64,000 bases of DNA from Candidatus Kapaibacterium sp. (GCA_028284775.1 JANQRB010000178.1:1-64000), one strand, 5' to 3'. Counted from the first letter of the stretch, positions 55,433-64,000 are shown. Numbers and translations are program-made. The notes: generated from the sequence alone by a model not told the origin.

Positions 55433-55975
55433 TTAGTTATCGGAGAATTTGATCTTCTTGAGAGCTTCCCACCGCGCATCGGTTTCCTGAGCGTGATGGG
55501 AGTCGGAATCCGTTGCTTCCTGGTCGCTTGATGTACGTACCGAGGGATAGAGCTCCTCCAATGAACGCCCGCGATAAGCAGGTGCAACACGCTTCATTGG
55601 CAAACTGACCCCCAGCTGCTGCCGTACCTCTTCCGTGATGTCGATTACACTGGCATCTTCGTGTATGTAGTACGGCTGCTCCAGGTCGGGACTGTCTTTG
55701 TGCTCATGATACAGATCCGAATCGGCGACGAAGCTTACCTGCAGCTCGGCTGTTATGCGCTCTTCGTATGTTTCATTGCTGATATCACACTCGAGACGCG
55801 CCATACACTCGATGGATCCACACACAATGTACCTGCTTCCGATTTTACGGACTTCACCGCTAACGGCTATTTCACCATAATATTGGGGAAACATTCCGTC
55901 AACCGCGGCGGCATCCTCGCTGCAGGCAAAGGAATGTACGCCGTCTTTTAGGCCTTTGATCGTCAGCTTCAGCAT
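55433..55975 (-). CDS. DUF177 (YceD) family protein
   Basis: 180 residues. DUF177/YceD proteins precede rpmF in most bacteria and are linked to ribosomal RNA accumulation. The visible pattern is GSRYIVCGSIECMARLECDISNETY (normally LXCXRCL; here the cysteines are in an unusual spacing) and ITEEVRQQLGVSLPMKRV near the C-terminus. Position at the head of the rpmF-plsX-fab operon confirms the assignment. Start ATG is clear from 86-base spacing to the TPR gene. Confidence 0.85.
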   Translation of the reverse strand: MLKLTIKGLKDGVHSFACSEDAAAVDGMFPQYYGEIAVSGEVRKIGSRYIVCGSIECMARLECDISNETYEERITAELQVSFVADSDLYHEHKDSPDLEQPYYIHEDASVIDITEEVRQQLGVSLPMKRVAPAYRGRSLEELYPSVRTSSDQEATDSDSHHAQETDARWEALKKIKFSDN

Positions 55976-56061
55976 TGGTACAGCCTACAAATATAGGTGA
56001 ATCATTGCTTTAATCAAAACAAGCCGCTGATCGGCTGGGACGGCTCGAGCCCTCGTTCAAA

Positions 56062-57777
56062 CTAGGGACAGCTCAGCGCTTTGCGATTTTGTTTGGCAAC
56101 CGAGCTTTCCGGATTGATTTGCAGTACCTGTTTGTACGACTTGCAGGCATTGCCCGTATCTTGCTCTGATTGATAGGCGATCGCAAGATACAAATGACCA
56201 TACTCGCTTTTCGGATTAAACTGAATCCAGTCCTTGCAGGCGGCTTTCAAGGCTTTGATCTTCTTTTGCTTGTAAAGCATTCCGGCAATCTGCGTATTGG
56301 CGTTCTCAATCTGTCGTGCATTCTTCACCAGATTAGCCGTATCGGCAAGCAGGTAGTCGCTGGCACGCTGAAAAGTACTGAGGGCCTGATCGAGACTGTC
56401 CAGCTCCTTGTAACTGAGTCCCAGCCGAATGCGGGCAAAGGTATTGGTGGAATCGAGGCGAAGGCTCTCTTCGAGTGCTGTAATTGCCGAGTCAAGACTA
56501 TTGCGCGAAAAGTTACTGATACCGATGAAGAAATATACCCGGGCCATGTCTTTGTCTTTCAGCGTTCCGCAGACTTCAATCGTTTTATAGAACGCCTCAA
56601 TGGCTTCGTCATAGAGCTTGGTGCTGCGCAAAACATTACCGTACATCAGCTGCAATTGGCAATTGGGCTTTTCATCCAGCGATGCCCGCAGATTTTCAAT
56701 CGCCGCCGTGGTATCGCCGGACAATATCGCGGAGCGGCCGAAGCGCTCCAGATCCTCAGCGGCCAGGCCGCGCTCTTGTTTAATCGATGCGAACAATTGC
56801 GCGGCATCGGTAAACCTTTTGCCGCGATAGTTGGCCCGCGCCAAGTATAAACTCGCTTTTTCACTTACCGAGTCGATATTGTCTCGTGCATACGACAAGT
56901 AGCGAATCGCCGAATCAACTTCGTTAATCTCATAGAACGACTGGGCGAGATACCAGCGTGACAGCTGATCGGATGGCCGCAGTTGAGTAAAACGGAGCAA
57001 AGCCCGCGCTGCGTCCGGGTAACGCCCCGCCAGGTACAGAATTTTGCCTTTCTCGAAAAAGGCCGGTGCGTTATTGGTATCCTGTTTGGTGACCTTATCC
57101 CAGTTAACAAGCGACTTCTTAAACAATTCATTAGCCTGATCCTTGTCAATACTGCGATTGGCCATGGCATAATAGACACGCGCCAGTTTAACACGCGGTT
57201 CCAGCAGCGAAGAATCGCGACTCAATGCTTCTTCGTAGTTGTCTTTAGCTAGTTCGCGCACGTTCTGCGCAAAGTACAAATCTCCCAGGGCAACGAAGGT
57301 AGCCGGTGACTCCGTATCCAGCGTCTGCGCTTTGCGAATAGCGTGGTCGGCCAGTGTCAGCTCATTCTGCAGAATGTGAATTTCCGCCTTGGTTAAGTAA
57401 GTCGCTACATGATCATCTTTAACATCGAAGGCGTCGTCAATCGCTTCGAGTGCTTCATCGAAGCGATTCAGGCGCGCCAGGCAGTAGGCATATTCATTCA
57501 GGGTGGTCAGGTTTTCGTCGTCTACTTTCAAGGCTTTCGAATAATACTTCAGCGCCGTATCCACCTTTTCGAGTTCGAGATAAGTCTCGGCTGTCAGACG
57601 CAATATACCAAGGTCTTTGGGCGCTTCCTTGGCTGCGGCTACCAGATAGGGGGCGGCATTTGCATAATCGCGCGTCACAAGAAATTCTCGGGCCTTTTCG
57701 ATATTTGACTGTGCCTGAATTTCAACTCCGCCCAGGAGAGCTACCAGGAACATGCCAATCGCCAGCAACGTTCTCAT
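56062..57777 (-). CDS. Exported tetratricopeptide-repeat protein
   Basis: About 571 residues: signal peptide (about 2-24, ending near IQAQ) followed by 12 or more TPRs with the usual W/Y-LG-Y-A-A-P positions from 26 to the end. No catalytic domain. Last gene of the envelope cluster with exbB, exbD, tonB and a PstS-like lipoprotein, 18 bases after the PstS-like gene. Homologous TPR proteins close the same cluster in Bacteroidota. Probably a periplasmic scaffold. A start five codons earlier is possible. Confidence 0.82.
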   Translation of the reverse strand: MRTLLAIGMFLVALLGGVEIQAQSNIEKAREFLVTRDYANAAPYLVAAAKEAPKDLGILRLTAETYLELEKVDTALKYYSKALKVDDENLTTLNEYAYCLARLNRFDEALEAIDDAFDVKDDHVATYLTKAEIHILQNELTLADHAIRKAQTLDTESPATFVALGDLYFAQNVRELAKDNYEEALSRDSSLLEPRVKLARVYYAMANRSIDKDQANELFKKSLVNWDKVTKQDTNNAPAFFEKGKILYLAGRYPDAARALLRFTQLRPSDQLSRWYLAQSFYEINEVDSAIRYLSYARDNIDSVSEKASLYLARANYRGKRFTDAAQLFASIKQERGLAAEDLERFGRSAILSGDTTAAIENLRASLDEKPNCQLQLMYGNVLRSTKLYDEAIEAFYKTIEVCGTLKDKDMARVYFFIGISNFSRNSLDSAITALEESLRLDSTNTFARIRLGLSYKELDSLDQALSTFQRASDYLLADTANLVKNARQIENANTQIAGMLYKQKKIKALKAACKDWIQFNPKSEYGHLYLAIAYQSEQDTGNACKSYKQVLQINPESSVAKQNRKALSCP

Positions 57778-57795
57778 AAAATCCTCATTCATATT

Positions 57796-58737
57796 CTATT
57801 CGGGAAATTTCAGTACAAACCTCGCATGCTCCGGCACAATACCGGCATCAAGAAAATGACGCTGCGTGTTAGGATCCAGGGCAATAAACACGAAGAATCC
57901 CCAGGGTAAATTTTGAATATTCTGCAGCAGACGGCCGCGGATAGCTATCGGGAAAGGATAGAATCCCGCCACAATTCGCGATTGATGAACGAGCTTCGGA
58001 TAGATGTACCGGCCACTGCTGTCGGCAAATCCAATCCTGAGCATGCGCAAATCATCTTCGCGCTCAATTCGTGATAGGTAGCCGATGCCGATTGCATTGC
58101 CATTGGAACGAACGCGGGCGATTGCAGAGTCCTGATTCGCCACAAAATCGATTGCCGCCTGTGGTGCTGCGCCGGAAGTCACTCGCAGCAAGATGTTGCC
58201 GTAGACCGAAGAGTTGACTTCCGGACAAACGTAGACGGGTTCGGATTCAAGCCCGGGAAAATACTTCTTCAACACTGGCTCGGCGCTTAGCAAGCTTTCA
58301 ACGAGCTGGATGCGCGCAATCGTATCAATGGCAAAATTCTGCTGCGTGTAGAACACGAGAGCATCCTGCGCAAATATCTGGCCGCCATGCGTCTCGACAT
58401 CATAGGCCTGCATCAGCGAATCTTCGTCGGCAAGATAATCTCTGGCTATAATGATTCCGCGGGAGCTGCCTGCAAGCAGCTCTTGCATGGCACTGCGGGC
58501 ATTGACGGGTTTTACGCTAACCCGGGCTTGCGGATAGGTCGAATCGAAAAGCGCAAAGGTAGGCTGAAGCAAATGATAGACGCTTTCATCGCACAGAATG
58601 GTGGCTTCACCGCTGGTTGATGTTTCCTGTGGGGTAGATGCTGATTCGTCTCCGGAGGATTCGCCGCTGCAGGCCGAAAGAAGGCAGCAACAGAGAGCTA
58701 ATACCATCGAATATGTCAGATACTTCTTCGCTTTCAT
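57796..58737 (-). CDS. PstS-like substrate-binding lipoprotein
   Basis: About 313 residues. Lipoprotein signal peptide with lipobox LLSAC (C about 23), a low-complexity Ser/Thr/Glu linker (about 25-45), then a periplasmic binding fold with PstS-like features: DESVYHLLQPTFALFDSTYPQARV, SSRGIIIARDY, DALVFYTQQNFAIDTI, SSVYGNILLRVTSG and GIGYLSRIERED. No PstC, PstA or PstB genes are present. In Bacteroidota this protein accompanies ExbB/ExbD/TonB, so it may bind a ligand, perhaps phosphate, for an envelope energised system. Start MKAKKYL gives the clean signal peptide. Confidence 0.8.
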   Translation of the reverse strand: MKAKKYLTYSMVLALCCCLLSACSGESSGDESASTPQETSTSGEATILCDESVYHLLQPTFALFDSTYPQARVSVKPVNARSAMQELLAGSSRGIIIARDYLADEDSLMQAYDVETHGGQIFAQDALVFYTQQNFAIDTIARIQLVESLLSAEPVLKKYFPGLESEPVYVCPEVNSSVYGNILLRVTSGAAPQAAIDFVANQDSAIARVRSNGNAIGIGYLSRIEREDDLRMLRIGFADSSGRYIYPKLVHQSRIVAGFYPFPIAIRGRLLQNIQNLPWGFFVFIALDPNTQRHFLDAGIVPEHARFVLKFPE

Positions 58738-58744
58738 CGTGCTA

Positions 58745-58966
58745 CTACCGCTCCGAATTCTCAGAAGATCGATTGCGCAGTGAACGATGATGTGAATAGA
58801 ATGTTGCCACCCGATATATGCCGAAAAGAGTAAAGACGGCCCCCGCTGTACGAAGTAGAGTCTTGTCGTTGGTGGCGATATACTCTGTTGCGACAAGAAA
58901 ATAGACGCCGATCAGAACGATCAGGAGGCGTACGGCATAATTGATGATGACAAATAAGTTGCTCAT
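58745..58966 (-). CDS. Small two-helix membrane protein
   Basis: 73 residues with two predicted membrane helices (about 4-26 and 37-55) and a basic, polar C-terminal tail (SHHRSLRNRSSENSER). It lies between the TonB gene at 59089 and the PstS-like gene, 7 bases from the latter, so it belongs to this cluster. No family recognised. A similar small membrane protein occurs at this position in related clusters. Confidence 0.7.
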   Translation of the reverse strand: MSNLFVIINYAVRLLIVLIGVYFLVATEYIATNDKTLLRTAGAVFTLFGIYRVATFYSHHRSLRNRSSENSER

Positions 58967-59088
58967 ATCTTTCTTCGGCCGGCGCCGATCTGCTCACAGC
59001 GCCTCCAAACCCATTAACAGCAAAAAAGCAAGAGTCGCTCCGTCTGCCTTCCTGCATACAGAGACGCTCCTGCTTAACACTGTTGGCC

Positions 59089-59865
59089 CTAGCGCAGACG
59101 AAATTTGATCGGAATACTGACCCAACACTGCACGGGCTGCTCATTTTGAATCGCCGGCGTGAAGACTGATGACATGACGGCTTCGATAGCGGCATCATTG
59201 AAAACGTCGTTATCGGTCGACTCGATAATGTGCTTTTGGGGTTTGCCGTCCTTTCCGACCAGAACGCGAATCACCACCTGTCCTTCCAGCCCGGCGCGCT
59301 GCGCAATTGCAGGATACTTGACTTTTTTCTGCAGCTCGCCCAGGTCGACGAAAGGCTGCTTTTCAACCGGGATAAAATCATAAGCGTCCGGCACTTCTTC
59401 TTCCTGCGGCGCAATGTCGATCTCGACCGCACCGAACTCTTCGCCTTCACCGAAGCCGCTGAAGTCCTCTTCGCCCCCTTCCGCCGTTGCGCGGGCAATT
59501 TCGTCGGTATTGGCAAAGTCCTGGATATCTTCAGGAATAAGGGCATCAGGTACAGGCACGGGAGTTCCGGCGCGAGCTGCCGGCCCGGAGGCAACGACAA
59601 CCTCGGTCGGCGGGGGCGGTACCGGCGGGGCCTCATTGGCGGCCGGAGGGGGAGGCAGGTTCTGAAGCTGGATTTTAACCGGCGGAGCGACAAAAATGGG
59701 CTCGTCTTCTTCCAGCGTCAGGCTCACGACATAGGTCAGGAGCATCAGTCCAAAAAAGACAGTAGAGATAACAAATCCACGAAGCGTAGATTTCTTGATG
59801 TATTCTTTGATTTCGACGGCACCGTATCCACCACTCGGTGCCTTTTGAGCCATTGCCGTAACCAT
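59089..59865 (-). CDS. tonB: TonB-family energy transducer
   Basis: 258 residues: short cytoplasmic N-terminus, one membrane helix (about 30-50), a long proline-rich periplasmic stretch (about 65-95, PPPPAANEAPPVPPPP) and a C-terminal TonB domain (about 170-258: DLGELQKKVKYPAIAQRAGLEG ... VQCWVSIPIKFRLR). It should transmit proton-motive force from ExbB/ExbD to outer-membrane receptors. First of two adjacent tonB genes with closely similar C-terminal domains. TAGGTG precedes the ATG at seven bases. Confidence 0.92.
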   Translation of the reverse strand: MVTAMAQKAPSGGYGAVEIKEYIKKSTLRGFVISTVFFGLMLLTYVVSLTLEEDEPIFVAPPVKIQLQNLPPPPAANEAPPVPPPPTEVVVASGPAARAGTPVPVPDALIPEDIQDFANTDEIARATAEGGEEDFSGFGEGEEFGAVEIDIAPQEEEVPDAYDFIPVEKQPFVDLGELQKKVKYPAIAQRAGLEGQVVIRVLVGKDGKPQKHIIESTDNDVFNDAAIEAVMSSVFTPAIQNEQPVQCWVSIPIKFRLR

Positions 59866-59940
59866 GAGCGCACCTACTTCACGTAATCGAAATTAATGTT
59901 CTCAGCCCTAAGCCGGAAATCGCACCTGTTCAAAACGAAT

Positions 59941-60801
59941 TCAGTGCAGGCTGAATTTTATTGGAATGCTGACCCAGCAGGTAATCGGTAACTTGTTTTG
60001 CCGCGCCGGTGAAAACACCGACTGCTTCAAGGCCTCTACCGCCGGCTCAACGAATACCTCATATTCTGCGGACTCGACCAGATATTGAATAATTTTTCCA
60101 TCCTGATCGATGAGAACTCTGATTTGAACGGTACCCTCTAAGCCGGAACGAAGAGCAATGGCCGGATACACCACGCGGCGCTGCAGATCACTCAAATCGG
60201 TATACGGTAAAACTTCATGAGGAACAAAGTGGTAAGGATCAACTACTGACGACAGGCCGTCATCCTCGACCCTTTGCGGCTGAGTTTTTGCCGGCGACAA
60301 ATCATCATTGTTAATTCCCGGGCCAAAATTGAAATCCCTCAATCCGGCACTCTCAATTTCGCCGAAATTCTGCGTTAGACCGTCAATCAAATCTTCACCA
60401 AGTACAGAAGAGACTACCGGCGTTTCCGTATGCTGTCGCCCCGATTCACCTTTTTCATCTCGTGCCACCGGATAACCAGCAACTGCCTGACCCGGCGTTA
60501 ATGGGGGCGGAGGAGGATATAGTATTAACATTTTCTTGCCTTCCTTCAAGGTACCCGACTTCACACCGGCACCTCGCAAAACTTCCCAGGGTTTTACCGG
60601 CGGAATGATCTTCGGCAATCGTCCATGCCAATTGCCATCATCGGCAGCAGGCCGAAAATTCGCCAGATAGGCGATAATGATGGCTGCAAACAAAATAATC
60701 GTTATCGAAAAAGCAATAGCCGTCGTACGCGATGCGTTGCGTTTGAGCTCTGCAGCCCCGTACAGCAAGCGCAGTTGAGATTTGATGATCGATGCCGTCA
60801 T
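59941..60801 (-). CDS. tonB: TonB-family energy transducer, second copy
   Basis: 286 residues. Membrane helix about 28-50, proline-rich segment (YPPPPPLTPGQ) about 95-106, periplasmic linker, and TonB C-terminal domain about 195-286 (DLSDLQRRVVYPAIALRSGLEG ... ITCWVSIPIKFSLH), closely similar to that of the next gene. Its ATG overlaps the exbD stop by four bases (ATGA). The linker differs from the neighbour and lacks similarity outside the family. Duplicated TonB next to ExbD1/D2 suggests two interacting receptors. Confidence 0.9.
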   Translation of the reverse strand: MTASIIKSQLRLLYGAAELKRNASRTTAIAFSITIILFAAIIIAYLANFRPAADDGNWHGRLPKIIPPVKPWEVLRGAGVKSGTLKEGKKMLILYPPPPPLTPGQAVAGYPVARDEKGESGRQHTETPVVSSVLGEDLIDGLTQNFGEIESAGLRDFNFGPGINNDDLSPAKTQPQRVEDDGLSSVVDPYHFVPHEVLPYTDLSDLQRRVVYPAIALRSGLEGTVQIRVLIDQDGKIIQYLVESAEYEVFVEPAVEALKQSVFSPARQNKLPITCWVSIPIKFSLH

Positions 60802-61355
60802 AATCCTTCAATCTCCGTAATGTCTTCTTCAGTCATTGGAACTAAGGCGAACTTGCGCTCGCGTTCGAGTCCATCGATGAGAAGCTGGGAGTTGATGTCC
60901 AGTTCGGCAAGATTGAGTTCGTCCAGGATTCGGACTACAAAGCCATAGGGCACTTTGGTGGAAATTTTGAGCGCCGTAATCAGACGATTCTTTTGGCGGA
61001 GATTTTCATTGACAGCCAGGTTGCGCAATTCGCTGATATCGAGGGCCTGCGGCGCATCGAGTCCGATATTATAAAATATCTGACTATCGTGGCGTACGCG
61101 GATATTCAGCAGCTCGGACTGTTTGACGTCTACCTGCTCCTGACGCTCCGGCGGAATCGACATTTCCATCACCTGAGGCTGTGCCATCGTTGTCGTGAAC
61201 ATGAAAAAGGTCAGCAACAGGAAGGCGATATCCACCAGGGGCGTCATATCGAGATAGAAGCCAACGCGTTTCTTTTTCTTGCGCTTGGGCGCCAGACTAC
61301 CGCGTTTTTCTTTGCCGCCACCGCCGCCGCCTAAACCACCGGTTCCACCTGCCAT
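60798..61355 (-). CDS. exbD: ExbD/TolR-family protein
   Basis: 185 residues. A glycine-rich cytoplasmic start (GGTGGLGGGGGG) is followed by a single membrane helix with the proton-path aspartate in MTPLVDIAFLLLTFFMFTTT, and the periplasmic domain ends at the four-base overlap with tonB. A partner of ExbB in the proton-driven motor. The C-terminal EED motif region (TEEDITEIEGL) is acidic. One of two exbD genes here. Confidence 0.92.
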   Translation of the reverse strand: MAGGTGGLGGGGGGKEKRGSLAPKRKKKKRVGFYLDMTPLVDIAFLLLTFFMFTTTMAQPQVMEMSIPPERQEQVDVKQSELLNIRVRHDSQIFYNIGLDAPQALDISELRNLAVNENLRQKNRLITALKISTKVPYGFVVRILDELNLAELDINSQLLIDGLERERKFALVPMTEEDITEIEGL

Positions 61356-61457
61356 TCTGGATACTCCCTACTTCTTCAAAGATTACAACACAGACATCAG
61401 TCTGATTGAGAAGGTTACGGATTTGCCTTTTGGAAGACTTTCAGTCAAAACTCAAAG

Positions 61458-61967
61458 TTATTGCTTTTTCTCGGTCACGAAATTGAAGGCCGTCGCATTA
61501 TTGCGCTGCATCACATCCATCAGGTCTTCAATCCACTTATACTCGATCGAGCGGTCGGCGTCGATCGCAAAACGCGTCTTTACCGATGCCGCCCGAGTAT
61601 TGCGAATGAGTCCGTCAAGCGTCTCCAGGGGTACTTTCAAAAGACGCTTCTGGCGCATTTCGTCGGTAAGGTTTTCCTGCTGATCCCACACGGTTAGCCT
61701 GACATTTTCATTCGACAGGGAATAGTAATAGGATGTATCCTGGTAGACGGTATCGACCCCGATCTTAATCGTCGCAAGATTGTTTTCCGGCACTTTCGAA
61801 GTGTCGGCCGAAGCCGTAGGCCGTTCAATGACAAACTTCTGCTCCGCTTCGGCCTCGGATTTAAACTTGGCTGTAAACATGAAAAATGTTAACAGCAAGA
61901 AGCCAATATCCACCAGCGGGGTCATATCGAGTACAAAGCCGACTCGCTTTTTCTTAATCTTGGGCAC
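61458..61967 (-). CDS. exbD: ExbD/TolR-family protein, second copy
   Basis: 169 residues. Begins MPKIKKKRVGFVLDMTPLVDIGFLLLTF, where the aspartate in VDIGFL is the proton-carrying residue, then a periplasmic domain (about 45-169). 74 bases downstream of exbB. Similar to the neighbouring ExbD, with a longer Asp/Glu/Thr periplasmic linker. A second ExbD lets the complex form heteromeric stators. Confidence 0.92.
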   Translation of the reverse strand: MPKIKKKRVGFVLDMTPLVDIGFLLLTFFMFTAKFKSEAEAEQKFVIERPTASADTSKVPENNLATIKIGVDTVYQDTSYYYSLSNENVRLTVWDQQENLTDEMRQKRLLKVPLETLDGLIRNTRAASVKTRFAIDADRSIEYKWIEDLMDVMQRNNATAFNFVTEKKQ

Positions 61968-62041
61968 AGGCTGGAGCTCCTGTCTGGTTCATAATCACTG
62001 CGTTCACCATTCCCCGGTTCTATTGATAATGATCGCGCTGC

Positions 62042-62824
62042 CTATTTCTTTACTTTGACGGTCAGGATCTCGGTCACATTGAGTATGGCCTCATCGATCA
62101 TGTAGACAAAGTCATCGACTTTGGTAGTGAAGTAATTGTAGGCCACGATCGAAATCACGGCACCGACCAGACCACCGGCGGTATTGTACAGGGCCTCCGA
62201 AATACCGAGCGACAATTGGGTAGCCGACACGGTTCCGCCCTTGGCAACGGCCGCGAAGGCCTTGATCATTCCCAGGGTTGTTCCGAGCAGACCGACCATT
62301 GTCGCGATCGAGGCAACGGTGGACAGGATGACCAGATTCTTTTCAAGCAAGGGTGTTTCGAGGTTGGTGGCCTCATCGATTGCGCGTTTTACTTCCAGCA
62401 TTTTCTTTTCGGGATCCATGTGGTCTTCATTTTCAACCACCTGGTACTTTTCGAGCCCGGCACGAATGATATTCGCCAGGCTGCCGCGCTGCTGGTCACA
62501 GGACTTCAGGGCGGCATCAATGTCGCCTTTCGCCAGCGCACTCTGAACGTTCTTGATAAACACCTCCATTTTCCCTCGTCCTTTAGCTTTTACGATGGAA
62601 AAGGCACGCTCTATAATAAAGGTCGTAGCTATCAAAACGAACGCGATCAGAAAAGAGACCAAAGGACCGCCCGTATAGACCATACCGAGCACATTGCCGG
62701 TTTTCGGAAGATGTTTGACGGCGGGATCATCAAAGTTATCAGGATTGCCCATCACCAGATAATAAAAGGCGAAGGAGACAGCCAGTGACAGAACAATCAC
62801 GATTAAATTGAATGCGTTCTTCAT
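62042..62824 (-). CDS. exbB: MotA/TolQ/ExbB proton channel family protein
   Basis: 260 residues. Membrane helices about 5-25, 50-72, 165-190 and 200-228 and a large cytoplasmic loop (about 80-155). STVASIATMVGLLGTTLGMIKAFAAV and EALYNTAGGLVGAVISIVAYNYF are the ExbB/TolQ core helices. With the two ExbD proteins it forms the inner-membrane proton channel. First energy-coupling gene of the cluster, 21 bases after the STAS gene. Confidence 0.93.
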   Translation of the reverse strand: MKNAFNLIVIVLSLAVSFAFYYLVMGNPDNFDDPAVKHLPKTGNVLGMVYTGGPLVSFLIAFVLIATTFIIERAFSIVKAKGRGKMEVFIKNVQSALAKGDIDAALKSCDQQRGSLANIIRAGLEKYQVVENEDHMDPEKKMLEVKRAIDEATNLETPLLEKNLVILSTVASIATMVGLLGTTLGMIKAFAAVAKGGTVSATQLSLGISEALYNTAGGLVGAVISIVAYNYFTTKVDDFVYMIDEAILNVTEILTVKVKK

Positions 62825-62845
62825 GAAAAAAGCTCCAGGAATTTT

Positions 62846-63196
62846 TTATGACTGCGACATACTTTTTACTGCTTCTTCCATCGAATCGAATATCTCAAAA
62901 ACAAGTGTCAGCTTGGTTATGACAAAGATATTCTCGATATTTTCACTAATATTGCACAGGGCAATCCGGCCGTTGCTTTTGTTGAATTTGGCGTGCGCCG
63001 AGATCAAGACACCCAAGGCGGTGGAGTTGAGGTAGCTCACCTTTTCCATGTCGACCAGGGCCCGGTTCTGTTCCTTTTCGGCGATTCCCGTGAGTGTACT
63101 GCGAAGCTTATCGGTCTCATCGCCGCCGATAAATTGTCCGCGCAATGACACAATCGTGTACTCGCCTTTGTCTTCGGATTTTACATTCTCAAACAT
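62846..63196 (-). CDS. STAS-domain protein (anti-sigma factor antagonist-like)
   Basis: 116 residues, a complete STAS fold: VSLRGQFIGGDETDKLR ... ALVDMEKVSYLNSTALGVLISAHAKFNKSNG. The serine in LNSTALG sits where SpoIIAA is phosphorylated. It could act in a partner-switching module, but no anti-sigma kinase is in the window. It lies 21 bases before exbB, so may control the envelope cluster or simply be co-transcribed. Confidence 0.85.
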   Translation of the reverse strand: MFENVKSEDKGEYTIVSLRGQFIGGDETDKLRSTLTGIAEKEQNRALVDMEKVSYLNSTALGVLISAHAKFNKSNGRIALCNISENIENIFVITKLTLVFEIFDSMEEAVKSMSQS

Positions 63197-63316
63197 GACC
63201 CTACCCTGTGAGTGTTCGAAGGAACAAAGTTATGAAATTACCAGGTCCACTCGCATTAAATTTCTGTAAACTCTCAAAATAGGCATTTTCGCCAAAGTTT
63301 GCAATTAGCACTGGCT

Positions 63317-64000
63317 TTAGCGCGACGCTGATTCAACGGGTCCGCGCGGCCGGATTTCACGGGGTCTGCCTATCATCACCCGTGGAATACCGGCCAGATC
63401 CGTCCATGAAGAAGTTTGAAAGCCAACTCCCTCAAAGAGCGGCACAATCCGCTCCTCCATATCTGCGCCGATTTCAACACAAAAAACACCGTCGTCCTTC
63501 AAAATCTGTGGAAAAATCGCTGCGAAGCGCCGATAAAACTCCAAGCCGTCCGCATTATCCGTCAGGGCCGAATGCGGCTCATATTTACGGACTTCCGGCT
63601 GGAGCTCAGCAATGTCCTTTTGCGCGATATACGGCGGGTTGGTGACAACAATGTCGAACGGGCCATCAGGCGGCAAACTCTGAAGTACATCACATTGTAC
63701 AAAACGGATTGTATCAATGTTGTGAAGCTGCGCATTTTGTTTGGCGAGCGTCAAAGCCGCATTCGAAATGTCAACTGCTACAACTTGCGCTCCGGATATC
63801 TGGCCTGCCAAAGCTATGGCCAGACATCCCGACCCTGTGCCGATATCCAGGATTTTTGTTGTCGCCTCACTCCCCTGCCCTACCAGCTCAGTGACTTTTT
63901 CAACTATCAGCTCGGATTCAGGACGCGGAATTAACACCGATCGGTTAACAAAAAATTGCAGACCATAAAACTCCGTCTCGCCAAGGATATACTGCAAGGG
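63317..64000 (-). CDS. prmC: Peptide chain release factor N5-glutamine methyltransferase, partial
   Basis: HemK/PrmC methylates the GGQ glutamine of release factors. The 228 codons in the window include the end of the N-terminal domain (LGETEFYGLQFFVN), SRPE-type RPESELIVE, the SAM loop DIGTGSGCLAI, VDISNAAL and the family-defining NPPYIA. The N-terminus runs past the window edge (frame open at base 64000), so the start is not seen. Downstream STAS gene is 120 bases away. Confidence 0.93.
   Translation of the reverse strand, partial: PLQYILGETEFYGLQFFVNRSVLIPRPESELIVEKVTELVGQGSEATTKILDIGTGSGCLAIALAGQISGAQVVAVDISNAALTLAKQNAQLHNIDTIRFVQCDVLQSLPPDGPFDIVVTNPPYIAQKDIAELQPEVRKYEPHSALTDNADGLEFYRRFAAIFPQILKDDGVFCVEIGADMEERIVPLFEGVGFQTSSWTDLAGIPRVMIGRPREIRPRGPVESASR

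Noticed and set aside
1..64000. CRISPR array, prophage, insertion sequence, rRNA or tRNA
   Set aside because: No regularly spaced repeats, transposase, integrase, phage structural gene, or cloverleaf/ribosomal RNA sequence was seen in reading both strands.

Overview
The window comes from a bacterium of the Bacteroidota/Chlorobiota (FCB) superphylum. The evidence is a type IX secretion (T9SS) sorting tail on the deiodinase-like protein at 23082-24482 (a weaker one at 14915-15865), a fused CrtYcd lycopene cyclase with CruF/CruC/CruD-type carotenoid genes, and an ExbB-ExbD-ExbD-TonB-PstS-like-TPR cluster of the kind conserved in Bacteroidota. It also carries a flagellar stator (motA/motB), which suggests a flagellated lineage such as Rhodothermota, Ignavibacteria or Kapabacteria-like bacteria rather than a classic glider. 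The exact lineage cannot be fixed by reading alone. Nearly all coding is ordinary housekeeping plus lineage-specific envelope genes. No rRNA, tRNA, insertion sequence, prophage or CRISPR array was seen.

Layout. (1) 0.2-8.3 kb, minus strand: eight-gene carotenoid cluster (crtYcd, crtD, crtI, crtB, cruD, cruC, cruF, crtW in transcription order), several overlapping by 1-4 bases. Together they predict an acylated, glycosylated keto-carotenoid of the salinixanthin type. (2) 9.2-13.8 kb: RNA repair locus rtcB-rtcA with divergent sigma54 activator rtcR and a candidate sigma54 promoter. (3) 13.7-16.9 kb: beta-propeller lipoprotein, T9SS-type surface protein, DUF5522 and DUF6580 transporter, possibly a corrinoid or other cofactor uptake group. 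(4) 17-22.9 kb: YtxG/YtxH-like proteins, prmA, and heme A synthase with a copper ATPase and copper chaperone. (5) 23-36 kb: secreted deiodinase-like protein, manA, macro-domain protein, lipoprotein, TPR histidine kinase, an AT-rich intergenic zone around a small secreted protein, a subtilase, a dihydroorotase homologue missing key zinc ligands, rnhB and a CoA-transferase.

(6) 36-41 kb, plus strand: ECF sigma factor, zinc-type anti-sigma factor, a copper-site-like/zinc-ribbon membrane protein, a large FAD-polyferredoxin membrane fusion with a permuted flavin domain, and rpiA. (7) 41-48.7 kb: folE-queD, motA-motB with a third gene encoding a receiver/HD-GYP protein whose signature residues are mostly lost, then a huge peptidase/propeller/barrel envelope protein. 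(8) 48.9-56 kb, minus strand: the standard yceD-rpmF-plsX-fabH-fabD-fabG-acpP-fabF-rnc operon. (9) 56-64 kb, minus strand: prmC (cut by the window edge), STAS protein, exbB, two exbD, two tonB, a small membrane protein, a PstS-like lipoprotein and a TPR protein.

The least explained pieces are the pseudo-receiver/pseudo-HD-GYP gene attached to motAB, the sigma/anti-sigma/NosL-like/permuted FAD-polyferredoxin group, and the proton-channel/PstS-like/TPR envelope cluster.
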